From Pseudomonadota bacterium (GTDB lineage: Bacteria; Pseudomonadota; Gammaproteobacteria; Burkholderiales; Ferrovaceae): DNA of 39,199 bases. Location: assembly GCA_028873535.1 (NCBI GenBank), contig JAGWIJ010000018.1, positions 1 through 39,199 of the forward strand, read 5' to 3'. Positions 26,883 through 37,971 of the stretch are shown in pieces; position 1 is the first letter of the stretch; the number at the start of each line of letters is the position of its first letter. The notes beneath the pieces are model-generated. The model saw only the letters and a program-made list of their open reading frames with translations, had not been told where the DNA came from and ran no database searches. A program made the position numbers and the translations under genes.

Positions 26883-28226
26883 ATGGGATCCCCTTCGCCC
26901 TTCGATGCCCTCGCCCACGGCGCGCCGCCCGAGGCGCTGCCGGAGTCCACCTGGATCGAGGTGATCCGCAAGATGGACGAGGTGTACAACGAGCTGCTGC
27001 AGCATGAGGTGGCGCTGGAGCAGAAGAACGCCGAACTCGAGGCATCGCAGCAGTTCATCTTCAGCGTGCTGACCTCGATGTCCGACCTGCTGGTGGTGTG
27101 CGACCGGCACGGCCTGATCCTGGAGGTCAACCAGTCGCTGGCCGAACTCTCGGGTCGCAGCCAGGAGGAACTGAAGGGCGCCGCACTGGCCTCCCTGTTC
27201 AGCGACGAGGCCTCGCGTCAGCTCGGTCAGCACGCGCTGGGACAGCTGGTGTCGGCACCGGTGCACGACCTGGAACTGCAGCTGCGCATGCGCGACGGCG
27301 GAGGCACCCCGGTGGCGCTCAACTTCACGCCGCGCCTGTCCGGCACCGGCAAGCTGCTCGGCGCGGTGGTCACCGGGCGCCCGGTCGGCGAACTGCGCCG
27401 TGCCTACCGTGCGCTGCGCGATGCCCACGAACAGCTCAAGCGCACCCAGCAGCAGCTGCTGCAATCGGAAAAGATGGCTTCGCTGGGCCGCCTGGTGGCG
27501 GGCGTGGCGCACGAACTCAACAATCCCATCAGCTTCGTGCTGGGCAACATGCATGCCATGCGGCGCTACGCGCCGCGCATCCGCCGCTACCTGGATGCCG
27601 TACACGCCGGCAACAGCGTCGACGCGCTCGGTGTGCTGCGCCAGGAACTGCGGATCGACCATATCCTGGAGGACCTGGCGCCGCTGCTCGATGGCGCGGT
27701 GGAGGGGGCCGAGCGCACGCGCGACATCGTCGATGCGCTCAAGCGCTTCTCGGCGGCGGACCGCAACGAGAATATCCCCTTCAACCTGACCGAGATCATC
27801 GAGCGATCGGTGCACTGGGTGACGCGCGCGACGCCGCCCGCCTTCCGCGTCGAGCGCAGCCTGCCGGCCGAGCTGCCGGTGCACGGCTCGCCTGGCCAGA
27901 TGCAGCAGGTGATCATCAACCTGGTGCAGAACGCTGCCGATGCCACCGATGGCGCGGCCTCGCCGCTGCTCGAGATCCGCGCCAAGCGCGAAGAAGGCGA
28001 GGTGGTGGTGACTTTCCGCGACAACGGTCCCGGCATCGCGCCCGAGGCGCAGGCGCGCATCTTCGATCCCTTCTATACCACCAAGCCGGTCGGCAAGGGC
28101 ACCGGCCTTGGACTGTCGATCAGCTACGGCATCGTCGAACGCCACGGCGGCCGGCTGGGCGGGCAGAATGCCGCCACGGGTGGCGCAGAGTTCACGCTGC
28201 GTCTGCCGGTCGAAGGTGCGTCGTGA
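26883..28226 (+). CDS. hoxJ: Hydrogenase sensor histidine kinase
   Basis: HoxJ receives the H2 signal from HoxBC and phosphorylates HoxA. The 447-residue soluble protein has an N-terminal coiled coil (about 28-56), a PAS domain (about 57-170, where HoxBC binds in homologues), a second coiled coil (170-196), HisKA with His210 in VAHELNNP, and HATPase (N-box INLVQNAADA 345-354, DNGPGI 380-385, GKGTGLGLS 404-412). All ATP-site glycines are present. C. necator H16 is known to carry an inactive HoxJ with a Gly-to-Ser change; no such loss is evident here. I chose ATG 26883 over an upstream frame inside hoxC. Confidence 0.94.
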   Translation: MGSPSPFDALAHGAPPEALPESTWIEVIRKMDEVYNELLQHEVALEQKNAELEASQQFIFSVLTSMSDLLVVCDRHGLILEVNQSLAELSGRSQEELKGAALASLFSDEASRQLGQHALGQLVSAPVHDLELQLRMRDGGGTPVALNFTPRLSGTGKLLGAVVTGRPVGELRRAYRALRDAHEQLKRTQQQLLQSEKMASLGRLVAGVAHELNNPISFVLGNMHAMRRYAPRIRRYLDAVHAGNSVDALGVLRQELRIDHILEDLAPLLDGAVEGAERTRDIVDALKRFSAADRNENIPFNLTEIIERSVHWVTRATPPAFRVERSLPAELPVHGSPGQMQQVIINLVQNAADATDGAASPLLEIRAKREEGEVVVTFRDNGPGIAPEAQARIFDPFYTTKPVGKGTGLGLSISYGIVERHGGRLGGQNAATGGAEFTLRLPVEGAS

Positions 28227-29026
28227 CGGCCGGCGCGGTGCTGCCCGTGCTGGCGCTGACCTTCGCGCTGGGCATGCGGCATGGCCTGGATGCCGATCAC
28301 CTGGCCACCATCGACGGCCTGACGCGCTTCAACGCTGGCGCCGGGCGGTTGCGGCTGGCGCGCTGCTGCGGCCTGCTGTTTTCGCTCGGACACGGTGGCG
28401 TGGTGCTGGCGGTGGCGGTACTGGCGGCGCTGGCCGTGGGCAGCAGCCGCCTGCCGGACTGGTTCGATGCGCTCGGCAGCTGGTTCTCCACGCTGTTCCT
28501 GCTGCTGCTGGGCGGGCTCAACCTGCACGCCGTGCTGACCACGCCGGCCGGCGCAACCGTGCGTCTGGTCGGCGTGAAAGGCCGCTGGCTGGGCGGTCTC
28601 GCGCTGGCCGGACATCCGCTGCTGGTGGCCCTGGTGGGGGCGCTGTTCGCGCTCTCCTTCGACACCTTGTCGCAGGCCTTGCTGTTCTCGGCTGCGACGG
28701 CGCAGCAGGGCGCCTGGGCATTGGCCGTGCTGTCGGCACTGGCCTTCATGCTGGGCATGATCGCCACCGATGCCGCCAACGGACTGTGGCTCGCGCGGCT
28801 GTTGCGGCGCGCCGACGCACGCGCGGCGGCCGCTTCACGCGTGATGGGCCTGGCCGTGGCGCTGCTCAGTCTGGCGGTGGCGGCGCTCGGCCTGCTGCAT
28901 CAGCTGGTGCCGGCCTGGGCTGCCTGGCAGGAAGGGCGCGAACTCGCGCTGGGCGTCGCAGTGCTGCTGGCCGTCGCGCTGGCATTCGCCTGGGCGTGCC
29001 GTGCGGCTTCGCGCGCCGTGGCCTGA
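28223..29026 (+). CDS. hoxN: High-affinity nickel permease, HoxN/NiCoT family
   Basis: A 267-residue inner-membrane nickel (possibly cobalt) transporter that supplies metal for HoxG and HoxC. The signature HX4DH is in MRHGLDADHLATIDG in the first helix; LFSLGHGGVVL and ALFALSFDTLSQALLF are the other NiCoT motifs, and seven to eight hydrophobic helices can be drawn. It is at the short end of the family, since the N-terminal helix before the HX4DH helix is missing or very short. Translation starts at GTG 28223 overlapping the hoxJ stop. It is the last gene of the hydrogenase transcript; its stop lies one base from that of a convergent gene. Confidence 0.9.
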   Translation: MTAGAVLPVLALTFALGMRHGLDADHLATIDGLTRFNAGAGRLRLARCCGLLFSLGHGGVVLAVAVLAALAVGSSRLPDWFDALGSWFSTLFLLLLGGLNLHAVLTTPAGATVRLVGVKGRWLGGLALAGHPLLVALVGALFALSFDTLSQALLFSAATAQQGAWALAVLSALAFMLGMIATDAANGLWLARLLRRADARAAAASRVMGLAVALLSLAVAALGLLHQLVPAWAAWQEGRELALGVAVLLAVALAFAWACRAASRAVA

Positions 29027-29027
29027 G

Positions 29028-29672
29028 TCAGTCCGGCGCCAGCACCTTCACCGCAACGGGATGCCCATCGTGCGCTGCCGATTGCGCGAGCAGCAGGTCG
29101 GCCTGCTCGAGAATGATGTCGGCGCCGATCTCGGCGTTGGGATGGACCATCACCAGCCCGGCTTCGGCGCGCACCAGGGTCAGGCTGCCCTCGTTCAGGC
29201 TCACCGGCAGATCGGTGATCGCGCGCCGGCAGCGCTCGGCGACCATGCTGGCGGCCGTGATGTCACAGGCTTCCAGCAGGCACAGGAAGCGGTTGCCGGC
29301 GACACGCCCGATGGCGTCGCCGCCGCGCAGGGTATCACGCAGACGCGCGCTGACCGCCTGCAGCACCTGGGTGCCGATGGGGTCGTCTTCCGGCGTCTGA
29401 TGATCGCCGAAATAGCGCACGGCGAGTTGCATGACGCCGAGCGGACGGCCGTCGCGCATGGCGCGTGCGTGCGCCTGATCGAGCTGCCCCAGGATCGCGC
29501 CGCGCTGCCAGGTGCCGGTCAGAGGGTCGAAAGTGGCCAGGGCTTGCGCCAGCGCGAGACGCGCGAGCAGGGCGTCGATGATGGCTTCGCTGTCCTGACC
29601 GTCGAGGCCGAGCGATTGCAGCGCTGCCTCGCGGGCAGCTTCCGGCGATGGTTCACGCGTGGTCATGGCCAT
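29028..29672 (-). CDS. Degenerate GGDEF-domain protein with intact I-site
   Basis: A 214-residue soluble protein with a GGDEF fold: it starts with FDPLTGTWQRGAILGQLDQA and ends with ILEQADLLLAQSAA. The catalytic loop is AGNRF (125-129) instead of GGDEF, and the metal Asp in the strand at 80-90 is not kept (MQLAVRYFGD), so it cannot make c-di-GMP. Exactly five residues before it, RGGD (116-119) keeps the RxxD inhibitory site. Proteins of this kind can act as c-di-GMP receptors. The ATG at 29672 has GGAG five bases upstream; an inner ATG two codons later is possible. It runs toward hoxN and diverges from the MCP-like gene. Confidence 0.82.
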   Translation of the reverse strand: MAMTTREPSPEAAREAALQSLGLDGQDSEAIIDALLARLALAQALATFDPLTGTWQRGAILGQLDQAHARAMRDGRPLGVMQLAVRYFGDHQTPEDDPIGTQVLQAVSARLRDTLRGGDAIGRVAGNRFLCLLEACDITAASMVAERCRRAITDLPVSLNEGSLTLVRAEAGLVMVHPNAEIGADIILEQADLLLAQSAAHDGHPVAVKVLAPD

Positions 29673-29762
29673 CGTGTCTCCAGTTCATGCGGGCGCTGGC
29701 GCGTGCCAGCCGCGCTATTGTGCGCCACGCGACGCGATCGCGCAGCCGCTGCGCCAGGAGGC

Positions 29763-29789
29763 TAAGGTTTGCGCAATCGTCGCCGTTAA
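29763..29789 (+). promoter_or_regulatory. Candidate sigma-28 (FliA) flagellar-class promoter
   Basis: TAAGGTTT (29763-29770), 11 bases, then GCCGTTAA (29782-29789). The enterobacterial FliA consensus is TAAAGTTT-N11-GCCGATAA, so 14 of 16 positions match with exact spacing. It points at the MCP-like gene whose ATG is 34 bases beyond, the gene type usually read by FliA. Confidence 0.65.
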
Positions 29790-29822
29790 GCGATGCAAGC
29801 GAATTTGTGGGGGTGACAATTG

Positions 29823-31043
29823 ATGAACAAGCTGCGTCCGGATGATCAGGCCTTCCTTGTCGTCCTGATCCTGCTCATTGTGGCACTGGTGTGCGCGGCA
29901 GCCGCCGCTCCCGCTGGCGTGGTGGCGGCCACGCTGGTGCTGGGTGTGCTTGTGCAGATCATTGCGGTCGGGTCCAGCCACCGCGCACGGGCAAGCGCGC
30001 GCATCGAGCAGCGTACGCGCCTGGGCGCGATCGACCAGCGGCTGGCTCACTACGATGCGCTGTGCAATCGCCTCAGCGACGATGCCGATGGGCACTTCGC
30101 GCGGCTGCGCGAGACGCTGGAACAGGCCGGCGGCATTCTCAGCAGTGCCATCAACCGGATCACCGGCGCCGGTGGCGGGGGCAACAGCCAGCGCCAGCAG
30201 TTGCAGGACCTGGTGGACGAACTGCTGGCACTCGCCAGACAGAGCGGGGCTGGCGAAGGCGCCGCCAGCATGCACAGGATCGCCGACCAGAGCCGCACGG
30301 CGATACGTCGCTTTGTCGAGACCGTGGTGACGCTGCAAGCCAACAGCACCGGCATCGCACGGCGCTTCGAGGCCATGCACGACCAGGTCCGGTCGGTCAC
30401 GGCGCTGGTGGGGGACGTCGCCGACATCAACAAGCAGACCGAACTGCTGGCACTCAACGCTGCAATCGAAGCGGCGCGCGCGGGAGAGCACGGCCGCGGC
30501 TTCGCGGTGGTGGCTGACGAGGTGCGCAAGCTGGCGCAGAGGACCGAACGCTTCAGCACGCGGATCCGCGACCAGCTCGGCGACATCAACGGCGCCATCG
30601 ACGCCGTCGGTGCTTCGGTCCGCATCGCCTGCGACACCGATGTGGCGGCCGCTCAGGCCTCCGAGCGGCATGTCGAATCGATGTGGCAGGACCTGCACGC
30701 CCTCAATGCCGGCGCCGCGGAGCAGGCCCAGCGCATCGGCGACATCTCCGAGGGCATCCGTCAGATCGTGCTGCAGGGCGTCCTGTCGATGCAATTCGAG
30801 GACATGGTCCAGCAGTTGCTGGGGAAGATCGACCGCCATGTGGGACTGCTCAACGGCCACGTGCGCTCGGTGTTCGAAAGCCATCGCGAAGCCGTCGGTG
30901 GTGATGCCCTGCAGCGCCTGGACATGCGCAACCAGAGACTGGACGCCCTGCTGCAGGAATCCGGTGCGGGGGTCGTGGCCCTGCGCTACGACGCGATCGC
31001 CAACAGCGAAATCCGCGACGGCGGTGCCGTCACCCTGTTCTGA
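29823..31043 (+). CDS. Methyl-accepting chemotaxis-like signalling protein without periplasmic sensor
   Basis: A 406-residue protein with two adjoining hydrophobic helices at the N-terminus (about 10-28 and 30-48) that would form a membrane hairpin with almost no periplasmic loop. A helical cytoplasmic part follows, then the MCP signalling tip (about 195-240: [34 protein letters not shown] is the tip, given here by its ends [11 protein letters not shown] and [12 protein letters not shown]). No HAMP domain is obvious. The segment [20 protein letters not shown] near 320-340 is a motif seen in some bacterial signalling proteins after the tip. It should contact CheW/CheA, or a related pathway. 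A FliA-like promoter precedes it. ATG 29823 preferred to a TTG one codon upstream. Confidence 0.85.
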   Translation: MNKLRPDDQAFLVVLILLIVALVCAAAAAPAGVVAATLVLGVLVQIIAVGSSHRARASARIEQRTRLGAIDQRLAHYDALCNRLSDDADGHFARLRETLEQAGGILSSAINRITGAGGGGNSQRQQLQDLVDELLALARQSGAGEGAASMHRIADQSRTAIRRFVETVVTLQANSTGIARRFEAMHDQVRSVTALVGDVADINKQTELLALNAAIEAARAGEHGRGFAVVADEVRKLAQRTERFSTRIRDQLGDINGAIDAVGASVRIACDTDVAAAQASERHVESMWQDLHALNAGAAEQAQRIGDISEGIRQIVLQGVLSMQFEDMVQQLLGKIDRHVGLLNGHVRSVFESHREAVGGDALQRLDMRNQRLDALLQESGAGVVALRYDAIANSEIRDGGAVTLF

Positions 31044-31091
31044 AAGCATGGACAGTGGCGCCGGCCGCTGGTTGGCATGACCTGCAAACGT

Positions 31092-31131
31092 TTGAATTAT
31101 TTCCGGCGGCGCTTTAGTCTGGCAGCCAGAC
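31092..31131 (+). promoter_or_regulatory. Candidate promoter overlapped by a perfect palindrome
   Basis: TTGAAT (31092-31097), a 17-base spacer and TAGTCT (31115-31120) form a weak sigma-70-like promoter before the diguanylate cyclase gene. The -10 box overlaps GTCTGGC-A-GCCAGAC (31117-31131), a perfect 7-bp dyad, which is where a repressor would bind. Confidence 0.35.
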
Positions 31132-31178
31132 CGGGAGGCCCACCGGCATGAGGAACACAACAACAAGGGGATCACCCC

Positions 31179-32201
31179 ATGCGTTACCAGCATAATGTGT
31201 CGCAAAGCGGCGACATCCTGCGCAAGGTGCTGCCCGTCATGGCGCACCATGCGGCGCCCTACCACCCCGTCAGCTACGCCGTGTGGTACGAACATCTGGC
31301 CGGGATCAATCCCGCGCTGACGGCCGAGGTCGAGCAGCGCAAGGGCGCGCAGGCGGCCATCGACGACCAGGTGGTGCGCGAACTCTACCGCGCCCACATC
31401 CTGGATGCGGCCAGCCGCGGCACCCTGGGCGTCAACAGCGAGATCGAGTCGATGCTCGACGCCGTCGATGGCGATGCGCACAGGATCGCTGCGGGTGCGC
31501 TGCGCTTCGAGCAGGACTGGCCGCACCTGGCTGGCTTGCTCGAGGCCCTTGTCGGACAGCCGCCGCAGGGGGCGATCGACCAGGCGATCGTCACCGGATC
31601 GCAGGTCGCGGGCACCGTCGACCGGCTGCGGCTCGATCTGGCGGCCAGCGTCGCGCTGGCGCATCGCTTGCGCGTGCGCCTCAGCGAACTGCAGACGCAG
31701 GTGCTCACCGATGCGCTGACCGGCCTGCTCAACCGGCGTGGACTCGAGGAACACTGGCAGCGGCTGGATGCCGCCGCTGAGGCGGGCGGACCGGGCGCGC
31801 GGTGTGCCGTGGTCGTCATCGATGTCGACCATTTCAAGCAGGTCAACGACCGCTTTGGACACGCTTTCGGCGACGCCGTGCTGCGCGCTGTCGCCCAGGT
31901 GCTGCTGCGTGCGGTCGCCGGCGGCGGCCTTGCTGCGCGCATGGGCGGTGAAGAATTCCTGCTGCTGCTGCCGGATCACGATCGGGCGCGCGCGGCCGAT
32001 CTGGCCGAGGCCGTTCGCGCCCTGATGGAGCGCCATGACGTGCGTGACAAGGCGAGCGGCGTTGCCGCAGCGAAAGTCACGATCTCCTGCGGAGTTGCCA
32101 GCCGTCAGCCGGATGAAAGCATGGATGCGTTGTTGGCGCGCGCGGACGCTGCGATGTACCGCGCCAAGCGTGGAGGCCGCAATGCCGTGGCGCTCGCCTG
32201 A
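31179..32201 (+). CDS. Diguanylate cyclase (GGEEF) with helical N-terminal sensor
   Basis: A 340-residue enzyme making c-di-GMP from two GTP. The first 165 residues are soluble and helical; HPVSYAVWYEHLAGINPAL (29-47) is a motif shared with a known group of diguanylate cyclases of this length. The cyclase domain starts with LTDALTGLLNRRGLEEHW; metal residues Asp215 and Asp217 are in VIDVDHFKQVND, and GGEEF is at 256-260, all intact. The RxxD inhibitory site five residues upstream is absent (sequence AGGGLAARM). ATG 31179 follows CAAGGGGATCACCCC. The gene stands alone between two gaps of 135 and 167 bp. Confidence 0.92.
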   Translation: MRYQHNVSQSGDILRKVLPVMAHHAAPYHPVSYAVWYEHLAGINPALTAEVEQRKGAQAAIDDQVVRELYRAHILDAASRGTLGVNSEIESMLDAVDGDAHRIAAGALRFEQDWPHLAGLLEALVGQPPQGAIDQAIVTGSQVAGTVDRLRLDLAASVALAHRLRVRLSELQTQVLTDALTGLLNRRGLEEHWQRLDAAAEAGGPGARCAVVVIDVDHFKQVNDRFGHAFGDAVLRAVAQVLLRAVAGGGLAARMGGEEFLLLLPDHDRARAADLAEAVRALMERHDVRDKASGVAAAKVTISCGVASRQPDESMDALLARADAAMYRAKRGGRNAVALA

Positions 32202-32217
32202 CGTGATTTAGCTGAGT

Positions 32218-32253
32218 GGCTCGCGTTTCCCTGCGCAAGCGAGCCTTCGCTTG
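32218..32253. repeat. Nested inverted repeats after the diguanylate cyclase gene
   Basis: GGCTCGC (32218-32224) pairs with GCGAGCC (32239-32245), and overlapping it CAAGCGA (32236-32242) pairs with TCGCTTG (32247-32253) around GCCT. The two folds exclude each other. They could end the diguanylate cyclase transcript or act on the next gene; no T-run follows, so a plain terminator is uncertain. Confidence 0.35.
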
Positions 32254-32368
32254 AGAAAATGGAAATGCCTCGCATTCAAGAACTTGTTACGCTCGTCGCT
32301 AACACGTTCAATGATGTGTGGCCAGCGATCGGGGTGATCGTGACTGGGCAGCATCCGGTTCCGGCAAG

Positions 32369-35771
<3,403 letters not shown>

Positions 35772-35785
<14 letters not shown>

Positions 35786-36770
35786 TCTGGAAGATGCGCG
35801 ACCGCGCCTGCTGCTGGTCGACGACGAACCGGTCAACCTGCAGGTGCTGCGGCAGATCCTGCAGACCGACTACCGCCTGCAGTTCGCGCGCGACGGCGCG
35901 CGCGCCGTCCAGCTGGCACGCGAATGCGTGCCGTCGCTGATCCTGCTCGATGTCATGATGCCCGACATGTCCGGCATCGATGTCTGCCGCGCCCTCAAGA
36001 GCCATCCTGCCACCAGCGCGATCCCGGTGATCTTCGTGAGCGCGCTGAGCGACGAGGGTGACGAGATGGCCGGACTGGAGGCCGGCGCCGTGGACTACGT
36101 CACCAAGCCGGTGAGTGCGCCGATCGTGCGCGCGCGCGTGCGCAACCACCTGTCGCTGGTGCGCGTGGAGGAGATCAAGCGCACCCGGCTCGAGCTGCTG
36201 CAGCGCCTGGGCCGCGCCGCCGAGTTCAAGGACAACGAGACCGGACGGCACGTCCAGCGCATGGGACAGTATTCGCGCGTGCTGGCGCTGGCCTGCGGCT
36301 TCGATGCGGAACAAGCCGACGATCTGCTGCACGCCGCCGCCATGCACGACATCGGCAAGGTCGGCGTGCCCGATGCGATCCTCATGAAACCCGGTCCGCT
36401 GGATGCCGACGAGTGGGCCATCATGCGGCGCCATCCCGAGATGGGCGCCGACATCCTGGGCGACCACGATTCCAGTCTGCTGCGGCTGGCGCGCAGCGTG
36501 GCCTTGACCCATCACGAGAAGTGGGACGGCAGTGGATACCCCGCCGGCCTGAGCGGCGAGGCCATCCCGATCGAAGGCCGCATTGTCGCCATCGCCGACA
36601 TCTTCGACGCACTGACCAGCGAACGGCCCTACAAGCGCGCCTGGACCGTTGATGCGGCCGTCGAGCATCTGCGCGAACAGGCCGGCACCACGCTGGACGC
36701 CGTGCTGGTGGCGCACTTCATCCGTTGCCTGCCCGAGATCCTGGAAATCAGGGAGCGCTGGGCGGACTAG
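35772..36770 (+). CDS. Response regulator with HD-GYP c-di-GMP phosphodiesterase output
   Basis: A 332-residue RpfG-type protein. The receiver domain (about 11-125) has Asp17/18, Asp60 in LLDVMMPDMSG and Lys112. The HD-GYP domain (about 140-330) has the HD pair at 192-193 (HDIGKVGVP), HHEKWDGSGYP at 247-257 and IVAIADIFDALTSERPYK after it; all metal and GYP residues are present, so it should hydrolyse c-di-GMP. It overlaps the hybrid kinase gene by 14 bases, with AAGGAAG as ribosome site inside that gene, so the kinase very likely phosphorylates it. The 3' end overlaps a convergent gene by 23 bp. Confidence 0.94.
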
Positions 36771-37479
36771 TCTCGCTGCGCACGCGATCGACCAGCTCCC
36801 AGCCGAAGCGCAGCAGCGGCATCGACTGGCTGGCGAATTCGGCCAGCAGTGCCGGCAGCCCCGGATCGGCGATCTCGTCCTCGCCCAGGCGCCGCAGCAC
36901 GATGAAGCTCTTCCAGCGCAGCCAGTCGCGCAGTCCGGGATCGTCCACCTGTTCGAAGCCGCGCGGCACCCGTTGCAAGGCATCCTCATCGGCCTCCAGC
37001 ACGTGGCCCGCGCGCCGCAGTGCGGCGAGCACCGCGCGCCAGTCGTCGCTGCGTTCCACCAGCGCGCGGCGCAGCGCGCGCAGCGCGTCGGGCGGCGGAC
37101 GATAGAAGCCGGTGGCTGCGAAGCAGCCGAGCGGATCGACATGCACGTAGAGCATGCCCGGATCCATCTTCGCGCCGCTGCGTGTGAACGCTGCAGCGGC
37201 GTGGGTCTTGTAGGGCCGCTTGTCGGCGGCGAAGCGCACGTCGCGGTGGATGCGGAACAAGGCCAGCTTCGGTTCGGCCAGCAGCGGGATGCGCCGTCGC
37301 CGCAGCAGGGGCGCGAGCGCCTCGACCAGCGCGATCATGGGCGCGCGCACGTCCTGTTCATAGGTCTGCCGGTGCGCATCGAACCATTCGCGGCGCTGGT
37401 GCTCGGCCAGTCCGTGGAGGAAGTCCAGCGCGGCTGCCGGGAAACCGGTGAACCCGGCTGGCGTGGCGGAATGCGGCAT
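36748..37479 (-). CDS. DUF2461 (TIGR02453) family protein
   Basis: A 243-residue protein of the DUF2461 family, whose function is unknown. Family motifs are seen: FLHGLAEHQRREWFDAHRQ, LALFRIHRDVRFAADKRPYKTH, YVHVDPLGCFAATGFYRP and WLRWKSFIVLR. No signal peptide or membrane helix. The ATG at 37479 has GGAG seven bases upstream. Its 3' end overlaps the HD-GYP gene of the other strand by 23 bp. It is the third of three leftward genes with nagA, but 74 bp separate it from the preceding small gene. Confidence 0.85.
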   Translation of the reverse strand: MPHSATPAGFTGFPAAALDFLHGLAEHQRREWFDAHRQTYEQDVRAPMIALVEALAPLLRRRRIPLLAEPKLALFRIHRDVRFAADKRPYKTHAAAAFTRSGAKMDPGMLYVHVDPLGCFAATGFYRPPPDALRALRRALVERSDDWRAVLAALRRAGHVLEADEDALQRVPRGFEQVDDPGLRDWLRWKSFIVLRRLGEDEIADPGLPALLAEFASQSMPLLRFGWELVDRVRSETSPPSAP

Positions 37480-37553
37480 GGTGAAGCTCCGTGGACGCGG
37501 GCAGGAGGCAAACTATGCCGTTCCGTGCGCGTCCCGGCAAACCGGTCGTCGCA

Positions 37554-37943
37554 TCAGAACCCGGCGCGTGATTCGCTGGCCAGGTCCCGCACGGTGCCGG
37601 TCCAGATCGGGTAGAAGCCTTCCTCGCGCGAACTGCGCAACCAGGCCTCCCAGCGCGTGCCCGCGAAGGTCTGATCCCTGGGCAGCAGGTCCTGCTGCTC
37701 GATCTGCAGCGACACCTGCGTCCGGTCGTGCCCGCCCCGGCTCGCCTGCAGTTCGCGCACGCGCATCTGCGCGGCGTGCAGGCGCTCGCGCGCCAGACTG
37801 CCAAGACCGAACAGCAGCCAGGGTCGCTCGCCGCCCGCTGCAGCGCCGATCAGCGGCAGCGTCAGGGCCACGATCGCGACGGCGCGACGCATGCCGCGTG
37901 TCACGGTGCGGCTGCGAACGAGGGGGGTGGCTGGCATGCGCAT
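37554..37943 (-). CDS. Small exported protein of unknown function
   Basis: I do not recognise a family. The frame encodes 129 residues from the ATG at 37943, preceded by GGGAG. A hydrophobic stretch MRRAVAIVALTLPLIGAAAGG (positions 18-38) looks like a signal peptide, so the true start may be the inner ATG at 37892. The mature part is charged and helical in the middle (ARERLHAAQMRVRELQASRGG), with VSLQIEQQDLLPRDQTFAG and a Trp-rich end (RWEAWLRSSREEGFYPIW). It lies 28 bp after nagA and reads in the same direction. Confidence 0.5.
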   Translation of the reverse strand: MRMPATPLVRSRTVTRGMRRAVAIVALTLPLIGAAAGGERPWLLFGLGSLARERLHAAQMRVRELQASRGGHDRTQVSLQIEQQDLLPRDQTFAGTRWEAWLRSSREEGFYPIWTGTVRDLASESRAGF

Positions 37944-37971
37944 CTGCGTGCTCTCCCGGGACCGCGGTCCC

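Noticed and set aside
31073-31085. TGGCATGACCTGC, which looks like a sigma-54 promoter before the diguanylate cyclase gene
   Set aside because: The GG to GC distance is 8 bases instead of the 10 that sigma-54 needs, so it should not work.
32218-32253. Intrinsic terminator after the diguanylate cyclase gene
   Set aside because: Hairpins are clear but no T-run follows either of them, so they were listed as repeats and not as a terminator.
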